Shown here piece after piece: positions 25,479 through 34,322 of a stretch of DNA of 64,000 bases. A program made the position numbers and the translations under genes. The stretch comes from Streptomyces scabichelini (GTDB lineage Bacteria > Actinomycetota > Actinomycetes > Streptomycetales > Streptomycetaceae): positions 1 through 64,000 of the forward strand of contig NZ_JAAKZY010000021.1 of assembly GCF_011045015.1 (NCBI RefSeq), given 5' to 3'. Each line of letters starts with the position of its first letter. The stretch's first letter is position 1. Under the pieces are notes generated by a model. That model did not search any database, was not told the DNA's origin, and saw nothing but the letters and a program-made list of their open reading frames with translations.

Positions 25479-27113
25479 TCAGCCGGCGGCGTCGGCCGCG
25501 TCCGCCCGGAGGCTGACCTTGTCGATCTTGCCGACCGGGGTGCGCGGCAGCGCAGGCAGCAGCCGAAGTTCGTCGGGCAGCTTGAAGACGGCCAGGCCCC
25601 GGGCCGTCAGATAGCGCTTGAGACCGACCAGGCTCATCTCCTCGTCGCCCGACGGCACGACGAAGGCAACGGAGGCTTCGCCGAGCGCGGCGTCGGGCCG
25701 TCCCACGAGGGCCGCCTCGCTGATCGCCTCATGACTGCGCAGGTGGAGCTCGACTTCCTCGGCCGACACCTTCTCGCCGCCACGGTTGATGATGTCCTTG
25801 ACGCGCCCGACGATGATCACGTTGCCGTCGGGCGTCAGCCGCGCGAGATCCCCTGTGCGGAAGAAGCCGTCGGGCGTGAACGCGGTGCGGTTCGCCTCGG
25901 GGGCGTTCCAGTAGCCCCGGATCGTGTACGGGCCCCGGGTGATGAGTTCGCCGGCCTCCCCGGTCGGTACTTCGCGCAGGGCCTCGTCGACGATGCGGAT
26001 CTCGTCGTACTCCGACAGCGGCCGGCCCTCCGTACCGTGGATGATCTCCTCGGGGTCATCGAGCCGGGTGTAGGTCAGCAGCCCTTCGCCGATGCCGAAC
26101 CAGTTGCTGATGCGGCAGCCCAGCGCGCGCTGGGTGCGGCCGGCGGCGTCGGCGTCGAACTTGGAGCTGCCGACCTGCAGGAGCACCTTGCTCATGTCGA
26201 CCTGTCGCGTCGTGCTCGCGGAGGACCACAGCGCGGCAATCGCGGGCACCACCGTGGTGTGGGTCACGCCCTCGCGCTCGATCAGACCGAAGACCTCGTC
26301 GGGGGAGGGGCTCGCCGCGAGCACCGCCTTGCCGCCCACGAGCAGCGCTCCCCACACCCCGGGACAGCCCAGGGCCGCGTTGTGGGCCGCCGGGTTGGCG
26401 GCCAGATACACCGAGTCGCGGCCGAATTCGAGGGCCTCGGCACAGCCGCGGATGTTGAATGCGTAGTCGTCGTGCGTGCGCGGGATCAGCTTGGGCTTGC
26501 CGGTGCTTCCGCCGGAGAGCAGCAGCAGCGCCACGCCCGCGGGGTCCACCGTCGGCAGTGGGGCACCGGCCGAGGCTGCCCCGGCGTCCCGTACCGCCTG
26601 GAGCGAGGTGAACTCCTGGGCATCGCCGCTGATCACACAGACGAGGTCCGGCGAGGCATTGCGCAGGCGGCGGGCGAGCGAGCGGTAGTCGAAGCCCTGG
26701 AAACGGCCGACCGTCACGTAGCCGACCGCCTCGGAGGCCGCGGCGAGGTGGTCGACCTCGGCTTGCCGGTGGCCGGGCAGGGCCAGCACAGGAATGATCC
26801 CGGCCCGCAGCATTGCGACCGTCACGGTGAGGAACTCGACGACGTTGGGCAACTGCACGACCACGCGGTCGCCGGGACGGATGCCCACGGCAAGCAGGCC
26901 GTGGGCGATCTCGTCGGCCTCGGCGCGCAACTGCGCGTGTGTGATGCGCCGGTGGCGGTCGACCGCGGCGGTCGCAGCCGGATCCGTACCGGCCGCGGCG
27001 GTGAGGGCGTCGCCGAGGGGGACGCCCTGCCACAGGCCCGCCCGCCGGTAGCGGCCGGCATCTTCCTGGGGCCACGGCGTGAACTTCTCGATCGGCATGA
27101 GCTGGTCTGTCAT
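25479..27113 (-). CDS. aryl-AMP ligase (EntE/DhbE-like), proposed 3-hydroxyquinaldate-AMP ligase
   Basis: This stand-alone adenylation enzyme of 544 residues activates an aromatic acid with ATP and transfers it to an aryl carrier domain. Motifs are LLLLSGGSTGKPKLIPRTHDDY (A3), GIGEGLLTYTR (A5 region, aryl-acid type), FRTGDLARLTPDG (A7), GRVKDIINRGGEKVSAEEVE (A8) and PVGKIDK (A10). In EntE/DhbE the binding-pocket asparagine lies in a HNxxLxxPG-type segment; here it reads AHNAALGCPG, so an aromatic acid with an ortho hydroxyl is likely. The start at ATG 27113 (MTDQLMPIEKF) fits family length. Because the cluster makes 3-hydroxyquinaldic acid and lacks salicylate synthase, that acid is the inferred substrate, delivered to the N-terminal ArCP of the NRPS at 44470. 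Confidence 0.88.
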   Translation of the reverse strand: MTDQLMPIEKFTPWPQEDAGRYRRAGLWQGVPLGDALTAAAGTDPAATAAVDRHRRITHAQLRAEADEIAHGLLAVGIRPGDRVVVQLPNVVEFLTVTVAMLRAGIIPVLALPGHRQAEVDHLAAASEAVGYVTVGRFQGFDYRSLARRLRNASPDLVCVISGDAQEFTSLQAVRDAGAASAGAPLPTVDPAGVALLLLSGGSTGKPKLIPRTHDDYAFNIRGCAEALEFGRDSVYLAANPAAHNAALGCPGVWGALLVGGKAVLAASPSPDEVFGLIEREGVTHTTVVPAIAALWSSASTTRQVDMSKVLLQVGSSKFDADAAGRTQRALGCRISNWFGIGEGLLTYTRLDDPEEIIHGTEGRPLSEYDEIRIVDEALREVPTGEAGELITRGPYTIRGYWNAPEANRTAFTPDGFFRTGDLARLTPDGNVIIVGRVKDIINRGGEKVSAEEVELHLRSHEAISEAALVGRPDAALGEASVAFVVPSGDEEMSLVGLKRYLTARGLAVFKLPDELRLLPALPRTPVGKIDKVSLRADAADAAG

Positions 27114-27255
27114 CGGCGTCCTCGGCTTCCGCACGGCATGCCACGGTTCCCTACGGCGAGTCAGTTTTGGCGAGTTCGCGGTGTCGGCACGGCAACGCGA
27201 CAGAGCTGTGAAAGAGACGGCCGACGCCGAGTTCCTGTCTCATACGGTCCCTGCC
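27114..27255. promoter_or_regulatory. divergent promoter region, aryl-AMP ligase / FAAL operon
   Basis: This 142-bp region separates two divergent operons. On the minus strand CTCTTTCAC (about 27219-27210) followed by CTnTCGC resembles the left half of the conserved cluster promoter element at 31401 and 59462, but no matching GGCTAC -10 follows at the right distance. On the plus strand TACGGT near 27243 could be a -10 for the FAAL gene. Confidence 0.35.
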
Positions 27256-28986
27256 ATGACCACAACCGGCATCCATCCGCTGAGCTGGCTGGAGCACCCG
27301 CGCACCGACACCGCCGTGGAGTTCTTCGACGCCGGGGCGAGCGTCAGGGCCCCCTATCCCGGCCTCGCGGAGCGCGCGCTCGCCATCGCCGGCGGGCTGA
27401 TCGCGGACGGCGTGGCGGCCGGGTCGGTGGTGCCGCTGCTGTGCCGGAGCGGCCCGGATCTGATCGCCGGCTTCTACGGGATCCAGGCGGCCGGCTGTGC
27501 GGTATCCGTGCTCCCTCCCCCCACGCGCATGTCCGGCGACGCGAACCGTGAGCGCATCCGGCAGGTGATCGACGCTCTCGACGCCCGTGTGCTCGTACTC
27601 GACAACGATCACGAGTCCTACGCGCGGGAGGTGGTCACCGAGGAACCCGGGTTTGCGTCCAGCCGGCACGTGCGGCTCCTGGTGACCGACGCGCTGGCGT
27701 CGGCCGGACCTGGCCGGCGGGATGTCCCGGACCTCGCACTTGTCCAGTTCACCTCGGGGAGCTCCGGCCGGCCGCGCGGCGTGCGGGTCTCCCACGATGC
27801 CCTGGCCGCCAATGTCGCGGCGATCCGGGCGTGGGAGCGCGCCACGGAGAGCGACGCCTGGTGCTCCTGGCTGCCGATGCACCATGACATGGGTCTGATC
27901 GGCTGCATGGTCGTCCCGGTGTCGGGAGGCAACAACGATCTCGCGGTGTGCACGCCGGAGACGTTCATCCGCCATCCGATGGCCTACCTGCGCCGTTTTG
28001 CCCGCGGTGGCGCCACGATCACGGCGACTCCCGCCTTCGGGCTGCAGCGCATTGTCGACCGGGTCGCCCCCGAGCAGCTCGACGGCCTGGACTTCGCCGA
28101 CTGGCGCACCCTGATCGTCGGTGCCGAGCGGATCGACCCTGCCCTCGTGGAGTCGTTCACCGGCCTGATGGCCGGGCACGGCCTCGAACCGAGCGCGCTC
28201 ACACCGGCGTACGGCCTCGCCGAGAGCACGCTCGCGGTGACGGGAGTGCCTGTCGACCAGAGTGCTTCCTCCGTGCGTATCCGCCGCGGCGAGCTGGCTG
28301 TCGGTGCGGTCGTGCGCACCGACGTCGACGGCTTGGACGAGCACGGGATCGTCGACGTGATCAGCTGCGGGCGGCCGCTGGCGGGCCTGGACGTCTGGCT
28401 CGCCGGCCCGGAGGGCGAGCCCGTGCCCGAAGGGCATCTCGGTGAGGTTGTCGTCACCGGCACCTCGCTCGCCGACGGCTATCTGGAAGGCTCGGCGGCG
28501 GGGACGTCGTTCTGCGACGGGCGCCTGTACACCCGTGACGTGGCCTTCGAGCGCGGCGGCGAGCTGTTCGTGCTCGGCCGGCTGGGCGACAGCCTCAAGG
28601 TCAACGCCCGGTTTGTGTTCGCAGAAGATGTCGAGATGATGCTCGGCCGTGCGGGGCTGGACCTCAACCGGACCTGTGTGGTGCTCGGCGAGCTGGGCTC
28701 GCGGGCCCACGCGTATGCCGTCCTTGAGGATCTCGGCGCCGAGTGCGCTGAGCTCGCCGACCGGGTGCTCACCACGACGTGCCCCGGCGTCGAACGGCAC
28801 GTTGTCCCTGTTCCCCGTGGGACCATCCCGCGCACCTCGAGCGGCAAGAGCCGACGCCGGGAGCTGTGGCTCACCCTGAGCCACCGGAATGCAATGACGG
28901 CAACGAGACAGGAGAAAGCGGATGCCCTTTCAGCCCGAGGAGGTCCGCGAGACAGTGCTCGGGATCATCCAGCAACTCGCACCTGA
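27256..28986 (+). CDS. fatty acyl-AMP ligase-like (FAAL) enzyme
   Basis: This is an adenylate-forming enzyme of 576 residues of the FAAL group, which activates an acid as acyl-AMP and passes it to an ACP instead of CoA. It shows the nucleotide loop FTSGSSGRPRGV, the WLPMHHDMGLIG motif characteristic of FAALs, TPAYGLAESTLAVTG (A5), and the C-terminal GTIPRTSSGKSRRR lysine region. The ATG is at 27256. Its 3' end overlaps the free ACP gene at 28922 by 65 bp, so the ACP is the obvious acceptor. Substrate preference (fatty, aryl or amino acyl) cannot be read. This is a second carrier-loading system in addition to the aryl-AMP ligase. Confidence 0.87.
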   Translation: MTTTGIHPLSWLEHPRTDTAVEFFDAGASVRAPYPGLAERALAIAGGLIADGVAAGSVVPLLCRSGPDLIAGFYGIQAAGCAVSVLPPPTRMSGDANRERIRQVIDALDARVLVLDNDHESYAREVVTEEPGFASSRHVRLLVTDALASAGPGRRDVPDLALVQFTSGSSGRPRGVRVSHDALAANVAAIRAWERATESDAWCSWLPMHHDMGLIGCMVVPVSGGNNDLAVCTPETFIRHPMAYLRRFARGGATITATPAFGLQRIVDRVAPEQLDGLDFADWRTLIVGAERIDPALVESFTGLMAGHGLEPSALTPAYGLAESTLAVTGVPVDQSASSVRIRRGELAVGAVVRTDVDGLDEHGIVDVISCGRPLAGLDVWLAGPEGEPVPEGHLGEVVVTGTSLADGYLEGSAAGTSFCDGRLYTRDVAFERGGELFVLGRLGDSLKVNARFVFAEDVEMMLGRAGLDLNRTCVVLGELGSRAHAYAVLEDLGAECAELADRVLTTTCPGVERHVVPVPRGTIPRTSSGKSRRRELWLTLSHRNAMTATRQEKADALSARGGPRDSARDHPATRT

Positions 28987-29200
28987 GCCGGAGCGGTTCG
29001 ACTCGGCGAAGGACCTGAACCTGGTCAATGACCTCGGCTTCCACTCGCTGGCCCTGCTCGAGCTGGCCTTCGCGATCGAAGACGACTTCGACCTGCCGCC
29101 GATCGATGAGGAAACCGGTCGGGGCATCCAGACCACCGAGCAGGTGCTGGAGTACGTCCTCGGCCAGCTCGCGGAGCAGGACGAGCTGGTCTCGCCCTGA
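28922..29200 (+). CDS. acyl carrier protein
   Basis: This is a free carrier protein of 92 residues. The phosphopantetheine site is DLGFHSLALLEL (serine near residue 42), with histidine in place of the usual aspartate before the serine. It has the acidic four-helix composition of ACPs. The ATG at 28922 is preceded by AGGAGAAAGCGG inside the FAAL gene. It should be loaded by the FAAL and activated by the PPTase at 24745. The downstream alpha/beta hydrolase may release its cargo. Its role in the pathway, as a carrier for oxidative tailoring or for a separate acyl group, is open. Confidence 0.9.
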   Translation: MPFQPEEVRETVLGIIQQLAPEPERFDSAKDLNLVNDLGFHSLALLELAFAIEDDFDLPPIDEETGRGIQTTEQVLEYVLGQLAEQDELVSP

Positions 29201-29235
29201 CCTGGGCCGCCGGCTCAGTCACGAAGGGAAACTGC

Positions 29236-30099
29236 ATGAAGATCACGCTGTCGACCGGTGTCACCCTGAGCTACGACATCTACGGACCACAGGACGGACC
29301 GGTCGTCGTACTCATCCCCGGGCAGCACCAGGCGTCCCTGTTCGAGGACGTGCAGGTGCCGCACCTGACGAAGGCGGGCTACCGGGTGGTGACCTTCGAC
29401 CTGCGCGGTGTTGCGCCATCGGAGGAGACTCCGCCGCCCTACACCGTCGAAATGCTCGGCGAGGACCTGGCGGCGTTCAACGAGGCGCTGGGCCTCGGTA
29501 AATGCACCTACATCGGGTACTCCGTAGGCGCGATGATCCTGCTGGAGTTCGCCATGAAGCGGCCCGACCTGATCGAGCGCGCCGCCCTGATCGGCGTTCC
29601 CTGGAAGGCCAGCAAGCTTCAGGAGGCCATCCAGGCCGAGGCCGTGACACGGCTGCAGTCGGACCAGAAGATCCCCGCGCTCCTGGAGGGCGTCTACCGG
29701 GCGATGTACCTGTTCGGACCGCGGGCGCTGAACCGCGATGCGTTCATCGGGCCCTTCCTGGAAGGCCTGCAGGGGTGGGCCGAGTCGGGCGGCCACGGCG
29801 CGATCGGCCATGCCGAGGCCGCCCGGCAGTTCCGGCCCTCCCCGGAGCAGGTCGGCGAGGTGCGCGTACCGCTGCTCATCGTCGGCATGGAGCACGACAT
29901 CGTCGCTCCCCGGCACTTCGCCCGCGAGCTGGCCGACCTGATCCCGACGGCTGAGTACACCGAGATCCGCAACTCCGGTCATGCGTCCCTGCTGGAGAAG
30001 CCGACCGAGGTCAACAACCTGGTGGGGGAGTACCTGCGGACCGGCAAGGTCGGCAAGCCGCGCGGCAGCGCCCGGCAGCGCGACGAGGCCGCCGCCTGA
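29236..30099 (+). CDS. alpha/beta hydrolase
   Basis: This is a 287-residue alpha/beta-fold hydrolase. The oxyanion-region strand VVVLIPGQHQASLF, nucleophile elbow GYSVG (Ser near residue 95), acid in VGMEHDIVAP and histidine in NSGHASLLEKP form a complete triad. The ATG at 29236 has AAGGGAAA before it. It is the third gene of the FAAL-ACP-hydrolase operon, 35 bp behind the ACP. It could hydrolyse the ACP-bound thioester or an ester, or stand in for the TE domain of the NRPS, which lacks its nucleophile (inference). A strong bidirectional hairpin terminator follows. Confidence 0.87.
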   Translation: MKITLSTGVTLSYDIYGPQDGPVVVLIPGQHQASLFEDVQVPHLTKAGYRVVTFDLRGVAPSEETPPPYTVEMLGEDLAAFNEALGLGKCTYIGYSVGAMILLEFAMKRPDLIERAALIGVPWKASKLQEAIQAEAVTRLQSDQKIPALLEGVYRAMYLFGPRALNRDAFIGPFLEGLQGWAESGGHGAIGHAEAARQFRPSPEQVGEVRVPLLIVGMEHDIVAPRHFARELADLIPTAEYTEIRNSGHASLLEKPTEVNNLVGEYLRTGKVGKPRGSARQRDEAAA

Positions 30100-30127
30100 G
30101 CAGTTCCCCCGAAAGCGGCCGCCGCCG

Positions 30128-30180
30128 GAAGAAGCGGCCGGCCCGAGGCATTCTCCCAGCCTCAGGCCGGCCGCTTCTTC
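30128..30180. terminator. bidirectional hairpin terminator
   Basis: A perfect 16-bp inverted repeat, GAAGAAGCGGCCGGCC (30128-30143) with GGCCGGCCGCTTCTTC (30165-30180), is extended by GAGG/CCTC inside the loop. It lies between the convergent hydrolase (stop 30099) and methyltransferase (stop 30187) genes. T-rich and A-rich flanks on the two sides allow use in both directions. Confidence 0.88.
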
Positions 30181-30186
30181 TCGTCC

Positions 30187-31317
30187 TCAGGCGGGCCGCA
30201 GCCGGTACAGCCGGTAGAAGAGGTGCCCGACATCGATCACCTCGGTCTCCAGCCCCGCCTCGCGCGCGTAGGAGCGCACGGTGGCCGGGCGCATGACGGT
30301 GCCGGTCGCCGCCGTGGGCGTCTCACTCATGCCGATCGGGAGGCAGTGCAGCACGCTGACCGCATAGTGGAAACGCTCGCTGTCCGAAGGCTCGGCGGTG
30401 AAGTGTTCCGCGACCGAAGGCTCCATCAGCAGGACGGAGCCGCCCGGGGCCAGCATCTCCCGGCAGCCGCGAAGGACCTCGACCGGCCGCGGCATGTCGT
30501 GCAGGGCATCGAATACGCAGACGAGCAGGCTCTCACCTTTTCGCCCCGCCTCGGCCGCGTCCTGGGCACTGAACGTCACCCGGTCGCCGAGGTCGCTGCC
30601 GGCCAGGCGCCGGCGGGCATGGGCGATGGACGCGGAGTCGATATCGACGCCGTGCACCTGCGCCGCGGGGAACAGCCGGGCCAGCGTGACCGTGGAGAGC
30701 CCCGAGCCGCAGGCGACATCCGTGATCGAGGCGCCGGGCACATGCAGCCGGGCCTCGATGTCCGGCAGATGCCGGGCGATCCAGCCGGACAGGTGGTGGT
30801 CGAAGACCCCGCGGTTGAGATCCGCCTGGCCGGACCGCATGGCATCGCCGTAGACGTCCGGGGACACCCCGGTCCGCTTCCGGTAGGCCGCCACGAGCTG
30901 CGGGAGGACCGCCGCCATGCCGCCGATCGGCATCACGACCAGCGGAGCGATCCAGTGCGGGCTCCCGGAGTCGAGGAGGGCCTCGGCATGCTCGGGCGGC
31001 AGCTCGAAGCGGCGCAGCTGCGCAGGCTTCCCGGCGTCGTCTACGCGCAGGACTCCTGCACCCGCCTGCTGCTCCAGCCACTCACGGATCATGCGCTCGT
31101 CGAGCCCGGCATGGTCCGCTACCTCGGCGGGCGTCGCTGGACCGATATCGGCCAGCGCCTGGTAGGCACCGACTTCGATGCCCAGGTAGCAGGCCATGAG
31201 TTCGGCCGCGGCCAGCCCTGCTCCGAAGAACCGCACGGAGAGACCCTGGGCGCTCGGTGTGCCGGGTGCGTGGCCGGCCTGTGGGCGCGGGCGCCGGGGC
31301 TGGACTGTGGGTGACAA
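30187..31317 (-). CDS. SAM-dependent methyltransferase with N-terminal winged-helix domain
   Basis: This 376-residue protein pairs an N-terminal winged-helix/dimerisation domain (VGAYQALADIGPATPAEVADHAGLDERMIREWLEQQAGAGVL) with a C-terminal class I methyltransferase domain. The SAM motif is DVACGSGLSTVTLA, followed by VHGVDID and a proline-rich motif near PGGSVLLMEP. The most likely start is TTG at 31317, because GGAGG sits five bases before it; an in-frame TTG at 31329 is the alternative. It is divergent from the MFS gene, with the conserved cluster promoter element between them on the plus strand. The target, probably O- or C-methylation of the quinoline or peptide, is not defined. Confidence 0.85.
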   Translation of the reverse strand: MSPTVQPRRPRPQAGHAPGTPSAQGLSVRFFGAGLAAAELMACYLGIEVGAYQALADIGPATPAEVADHAGLDERMIREWLEQQAGAGVLRVDDAGKPAQLRRFELPPEHAEALLDSGSPHWIAPLVVMPIGGMAAVLPQLVAAYRKRTGVSPDVYGDAMRSGQADLNRGVFDHHLSGWIARHLPDIEARLHVPGASITDVACGSGLSTVTLARLFPAAQVHGVDIDSASIAHARRRLAGSDLGDRVTFSAQDAAEAGRKGESLLVCVFDALHDMPRPVEVLRGCREMLAPGGSVLLMEPSVAEHFTAEPSDSERFHYAVSVLHCLPIGMSETPTAATGTVMRPATVRSYAREAGLETEVIDVGHLFYRLYRLRPA

Positions 31318-31400
31318 GACTGCCTCCAAAGATCGGACCGGTCCGCCGTCCCGCCAGCTAACCCCAGTGCCCCATACGCCTGTCGGGGGCCTGTCAGCAC

Positions 31401-31450
31401 TCTTTCACCGGCGCTCGTCGCCCGGCTTCGAAGGGCTACGTTCACCGGCG
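31401..31450 (+). promoter_or_regulatory. conserved cluster promoter element, copy 1
   Basis: TCTTTCACCGGCGC (31401-31414), then GGGCTACG (31433-31440) and TTCACCGGCG (31441-31450) match the arrangement before the FAD-linked oxidase (59462-59509) with the same 36-base spacing, and that before the condensation protein (43146) with 37. TACGTT (31437-31442) is the -10. No consensus -35 is present, so an activator is expected. It drives the MFS-FAD monooxygenase operon. Confidence 0.75.
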
Positions 31451-31487
31451 AAAGCCGTGCGCACACGAACGATCCGAGGAGGCCGCC

Positions 31488-33032
31488 GTGTCTGCCGACC
31501 TGTCCGAACCGAGCGAGGAGCAGTCGGCCGCCGACGGCCTGGGCGGCCGCCGCCTCGGCATGGCGCTCGCGCTCATCAGCACGGTGCAGCTGATGGTCGT
31601 GCTCGACGCGACGATCGTCACCATTGCGCTGCCGAAGCTGCGCACCGGCCTCGGGTTCTCTCCGGAGAGCCTGGCCTGGGTGCTGACCTCGTACTCGCTG
31701 GCCTTCGGCGGCCTGCTGCTGCTCGGCGGGCGGCTGGGTGACCTGCTGGGCCGGCGGCGTGTCTTCGCCCTCGGTGCGGCGGTGTTCGCGGTGGCGTCGC
31801 TGCTCGGCACCGCCGCCACCAACCCGGAATGGATGATCGCATCGAGGGCGCTCCAGGGGGTCGGCGCGGCGATGGCGTCCCCCGCCGCGCTTGCGCTCAT
31901 CACCACGACCTTCCCTGCCGGTCCCCAGCGCAACCGCGCGATGGGCGTCTACGCGGCGATGTCCGGGCTGGGCTCGGCGGTCGGCCTGCTGCTGGGCGGC
32001 GTACTGACCGAAATATCGTGGCGGCTGACCTTCTTCATCAATGTGCCGATCGGCGCCGTGGTGGCGCTGCTGGCGGCCAGGTTCCTCATCGAGTCGCAGC
32101 CGAAGCGCGGATCGTTCGACCTGGTGGGCGCGCTGACCGCGACGGTCGGCCTGGCGGCCCTGGTCTACGGCTTCACGCGGGCGGGCGGCGACGCGACCAG
32201 CGGCGGCAGCCGGTGGTCGGAGACCGGGACGCTGATTGCTCTCGGGGCGGGTGTGCTGCTGCTGGCCGTGTTCATCCTGGCCGAGCGGCGTTCGGCCGGT
32301 CCGCTGCTGCCGCTGCGCATCCTGCGCAGCCGCACGCGCGGCGTGAGCTATTGCGCGATGCTGATCGTGTCGGCGGCGATGTTCTCGTTCTTCATGTTCC
32401 TCAGCCAGTACGCGCAGGACGTTCTGGACTACTCATCTCTGCAGACGGGCGTCGCATTCATGCCGTTCGCCATCTTCATGATGGCCGCATCGCAGCTGTC
32501 GTCCTTCTTGGTCTCGAAATTCGCCCCGGCGCGGATCGCGGGGGTGGGCGCGCTGCTGGCCGCCGCGGGGATGTACTGGTACTCGCTCCTCGAGGCCGAC
32601 TCGACCTACTGGGCGCACGTGTTTCCGCCGATGCCGGTCACGGCCTGCGGCTTCGCGCTGATGTTCATTCCGCTGACCCTGACGGCCCTCCACGGCGTCG
32701 GCCAGGACGAACAGGGAGTCACTTCGGCTGTACTCAACTCCATGCAGCAAGTGGGCGGCGCCCTCGGCATCGCGGTGCTGTCGACGGTGTGGGTGCGCGA
32801 GATGCTCGACAAGCAGGCGGAGCTGGCCGCCGGGGCAGCCGCGGGAGACATGGGCCGGCAGGCGAAGGACAAGTTCTTCGAGATCGCGTTCACGGAGGGG
32901 GCCGGCCGGGCCTTCCTGGTCGTCGGCATCATGCTGCTCGGCGTGGCGGCCCTGATCGTGTTCGGGCTGCGCATCAAGCAGCAGGAGCTGACCACCGACG
33001 GGGAGCCCACGGTCGCTGCCGAAGCGCGCTGA
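31488..33032 (+). CDS. MFS exporter, DHA2 (14-TM) type
   Basis: This is a 514-residue proton-coupled exporter with about 14 membrane segments. Motif D1 reads LDATIVTIALPKL, loop 2-3 motif A is GGRLGDLLGRRR, and motif C is GLGSAVGLLLGGVLTE. The GTG at 31488 has GAGGAGG upstream. It stands under the conserved cluster promoter shared with the free C-domain gene and the FAD-linked oxidase, which makes it the best candidate for export of the final product or its metal-free form and for self-protection. It is followed 78 bp later by an FAD monooxygenase gene in the same direction. Confidence 0.9.
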   Translation: MSADLSEPSEEQSAADGLGGRRLGMALALISTVQLMVVLDATIVTIALPKLRTGLGFSPESLAWVLTSYSLAFGGLLLLGGRLGDLLGRRRVFALGAAVFAVASLLGTAATNPEWMIASRALQGVGAAMASPAALALITTTFPAGPQRNRAMGVYAAMSGLGSAVGLLLGGVLTEISWRLTFFINVPIGAVVALLAARFLIESQPKRGSFDLVGALTATVGLAALVYGFTRAGGDATSGGSRWSETGTLIALGAGVLLLAVFILAERRSAGPLLPLRILRSRTRGVSYCAMLIVSAAMFSFFMFLSQYAQDVLDYSSLQTGVAFMPFAIFMMAASQLSSFLVSKFAPARIAGVGALLAAAGMYWYSLLEADSTYWAHVFPPMPVTACGFALMFIPLTLTALHGVGQDEQGVTSAVLNSMQQVGGALGIAVLSTVWVREMLDKQAELAAGAAAGDMGRQAKDKFFEIAFTEGAGRAFLVVGIMLLGVAALIVFGLRIKQQELTTDGEPTVAAEAR

Positions 33033-33110
33033 GGTGCGCCGGAGCGGGAGGCGGCCGCGTGGCAAGCGCAGGAATCGCGACAACAGTCAATCTGCGGGAG
33101 GGAATCCGAC

Positions 33111-34304
33111 ATGAGTGGATCGAGGCGCGGCGAGAGCGTAGCCGTCGTCGGAGGAGGAGTGGCCGGTCCGACGGTCGCGATCGGTCTCGCCCGGTCGGGA
33201 TACGACGTGACCCTCTACGAGGCCTACAAGAAGGGGCCCGAGGCCGTGGGTTCGTTCTTCAATCTGGCGCGGCTCGGCCGCACCGTTCTGCAGGAGTTGG
33301 GAGTGGCGGACCGGGCGCTCACGACCGGATCGGCCTGTACCGGATTCTCCTTCCGCAACCACAAAGGGCGCCGGCTCGCGCACAATCCGGAGAACACCAC
33401 CAACATCATGCGTGGTGAACTGAGCGCGGCTCTCCGCGAGGCGGCTGCCGAGGACGGCGTGGGCGTGCGGCTCGACAGCCGGCTGTCCTCGTTGGCCGCG
33501 AGGCCGGACGGCAGCTGGGAGTTGTCCTTCGCGGATGGCGCGGAGGCCGAGGCCGACATCGTGATCGGCTGCGACGGCGTGCACTCCGAGGTCCGCGGCC
33601 ACCTGCTGCCGCAGGCCCCCAAGGCGCGCTACGCGGGCGTCGTCGGCTCCGGGGGCTGGTCGGAGGTCTCAGAGCGCCACGAGGTCGACGGGCTCTTCCA
33701 CATGACCTTCGGGCTGCGGGGCTTCATCGGTTATCAGGTCGTCCGCCCCGGGAAGGTCCTCTGGTTCGAGAACCACTACGAGTACGAGGAGCGCTCGTAC
33801 GCAGAGCTCGCCGCGATTTCGGACGCCGATTGGGTGCGTTCCATGGTCGAGCGGCACCGCGCGGACCCCCCGGTGATCAGCGAAGTGATCGGTGCCTCCA
33901 CGGGGACAGTGTGGCGCTGGCCGGTGTACGAGGTTCCGCAGCTGGAGCAGTGGTACCGGGGCTCGGGGATCGTCATCGGCGACGCGGCCCACGCCATCCA
34001 GCCGCACCTGGGCATCGGAGCGACGCTTGCCGTGGAGGACGCGTACGAGCTGACTGCCGCGCTGCGGCGGGAGTCAGATGTCGCCACCGCCTTCGGAGCC
34101 TTCCAGACTCTCCGCCGCGCCCGCGTGGCGGAGATGAACAAGCAGGCCCAGCGTATGGGCGCGGTCATGACCCCGCGGCACTGGTGGCAGCGGACGATAC
34201 GCGACCTCATCATGCCGGTCGCGGTCAAGAAGGCGATCAAGGACAACGCGCAGGACTACGGGTACCGGCTGCACCCCTTGCCCCCGGCCGGCCAGGTGGC
34301 GTGA
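33111..34304 (+). CDS. FAD-dependent aromatic monooxygenase
   Basis: This is a 397-residue group A flavoprotein monooxygenase (p-hydroxybenzoate-hydroxylase fold). The N-terminal VAVVGGGVAGPTVAIGLARSGYDVTLYEA binds FAD, ADIVIGCDGVHSEVR gives the DG motif, and IVIGDAAHAIQPHLGIGATLAVEDA gives the GD motif. The ATG at 33111 has GGGAGGGA upstream. It lies in the MFS operon under the conserved promoter. Such enzymes hydroxylate phenolic rings. Together with the CCoAOMT-type methyltransferase it could add and cap a hydroxyl on the quinoline (inference). Decoration of the free acid or of the carrier-bound unit cannot be distinguished. Confidence 0.9.
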   Translation: MSGSRRGESVAVVGGGVAGPTVAIGLARSGYDVTLYEAYKKGPEAVGSFFNLARLGRTVLQELGVADRALTTGSACTGFSFRNHKGRRLAHNPENTTNIMRGELSAALREAAAEDGVGVRLDSRLSSLAARPDGSWELSFADGAEAEADIVIGCDGVHSEVRGHLLPQAPKARYAGVVGSGGWSEVSERHEVDGLFHMTFGLRGFIGYQVVRPGKVLWFENHYEYEERSYAELAAISDADWVRSMVERHRADPPVISEVIGASTGTVWRWPVYEVPQLEQWYRGSGIVIGDAAHAIQPHLGIGATLAVEDAYELTAALRRESDVATAFGAFQTLRRARVAEMNKQAQRMGAVMTPRHWWQRTIRDLIMPVAVKKAIKDNAQDYGYRLHPLPPAGQVA

Positions 34305-34322
34305 CCGGGGGCGGGCCGGCTC

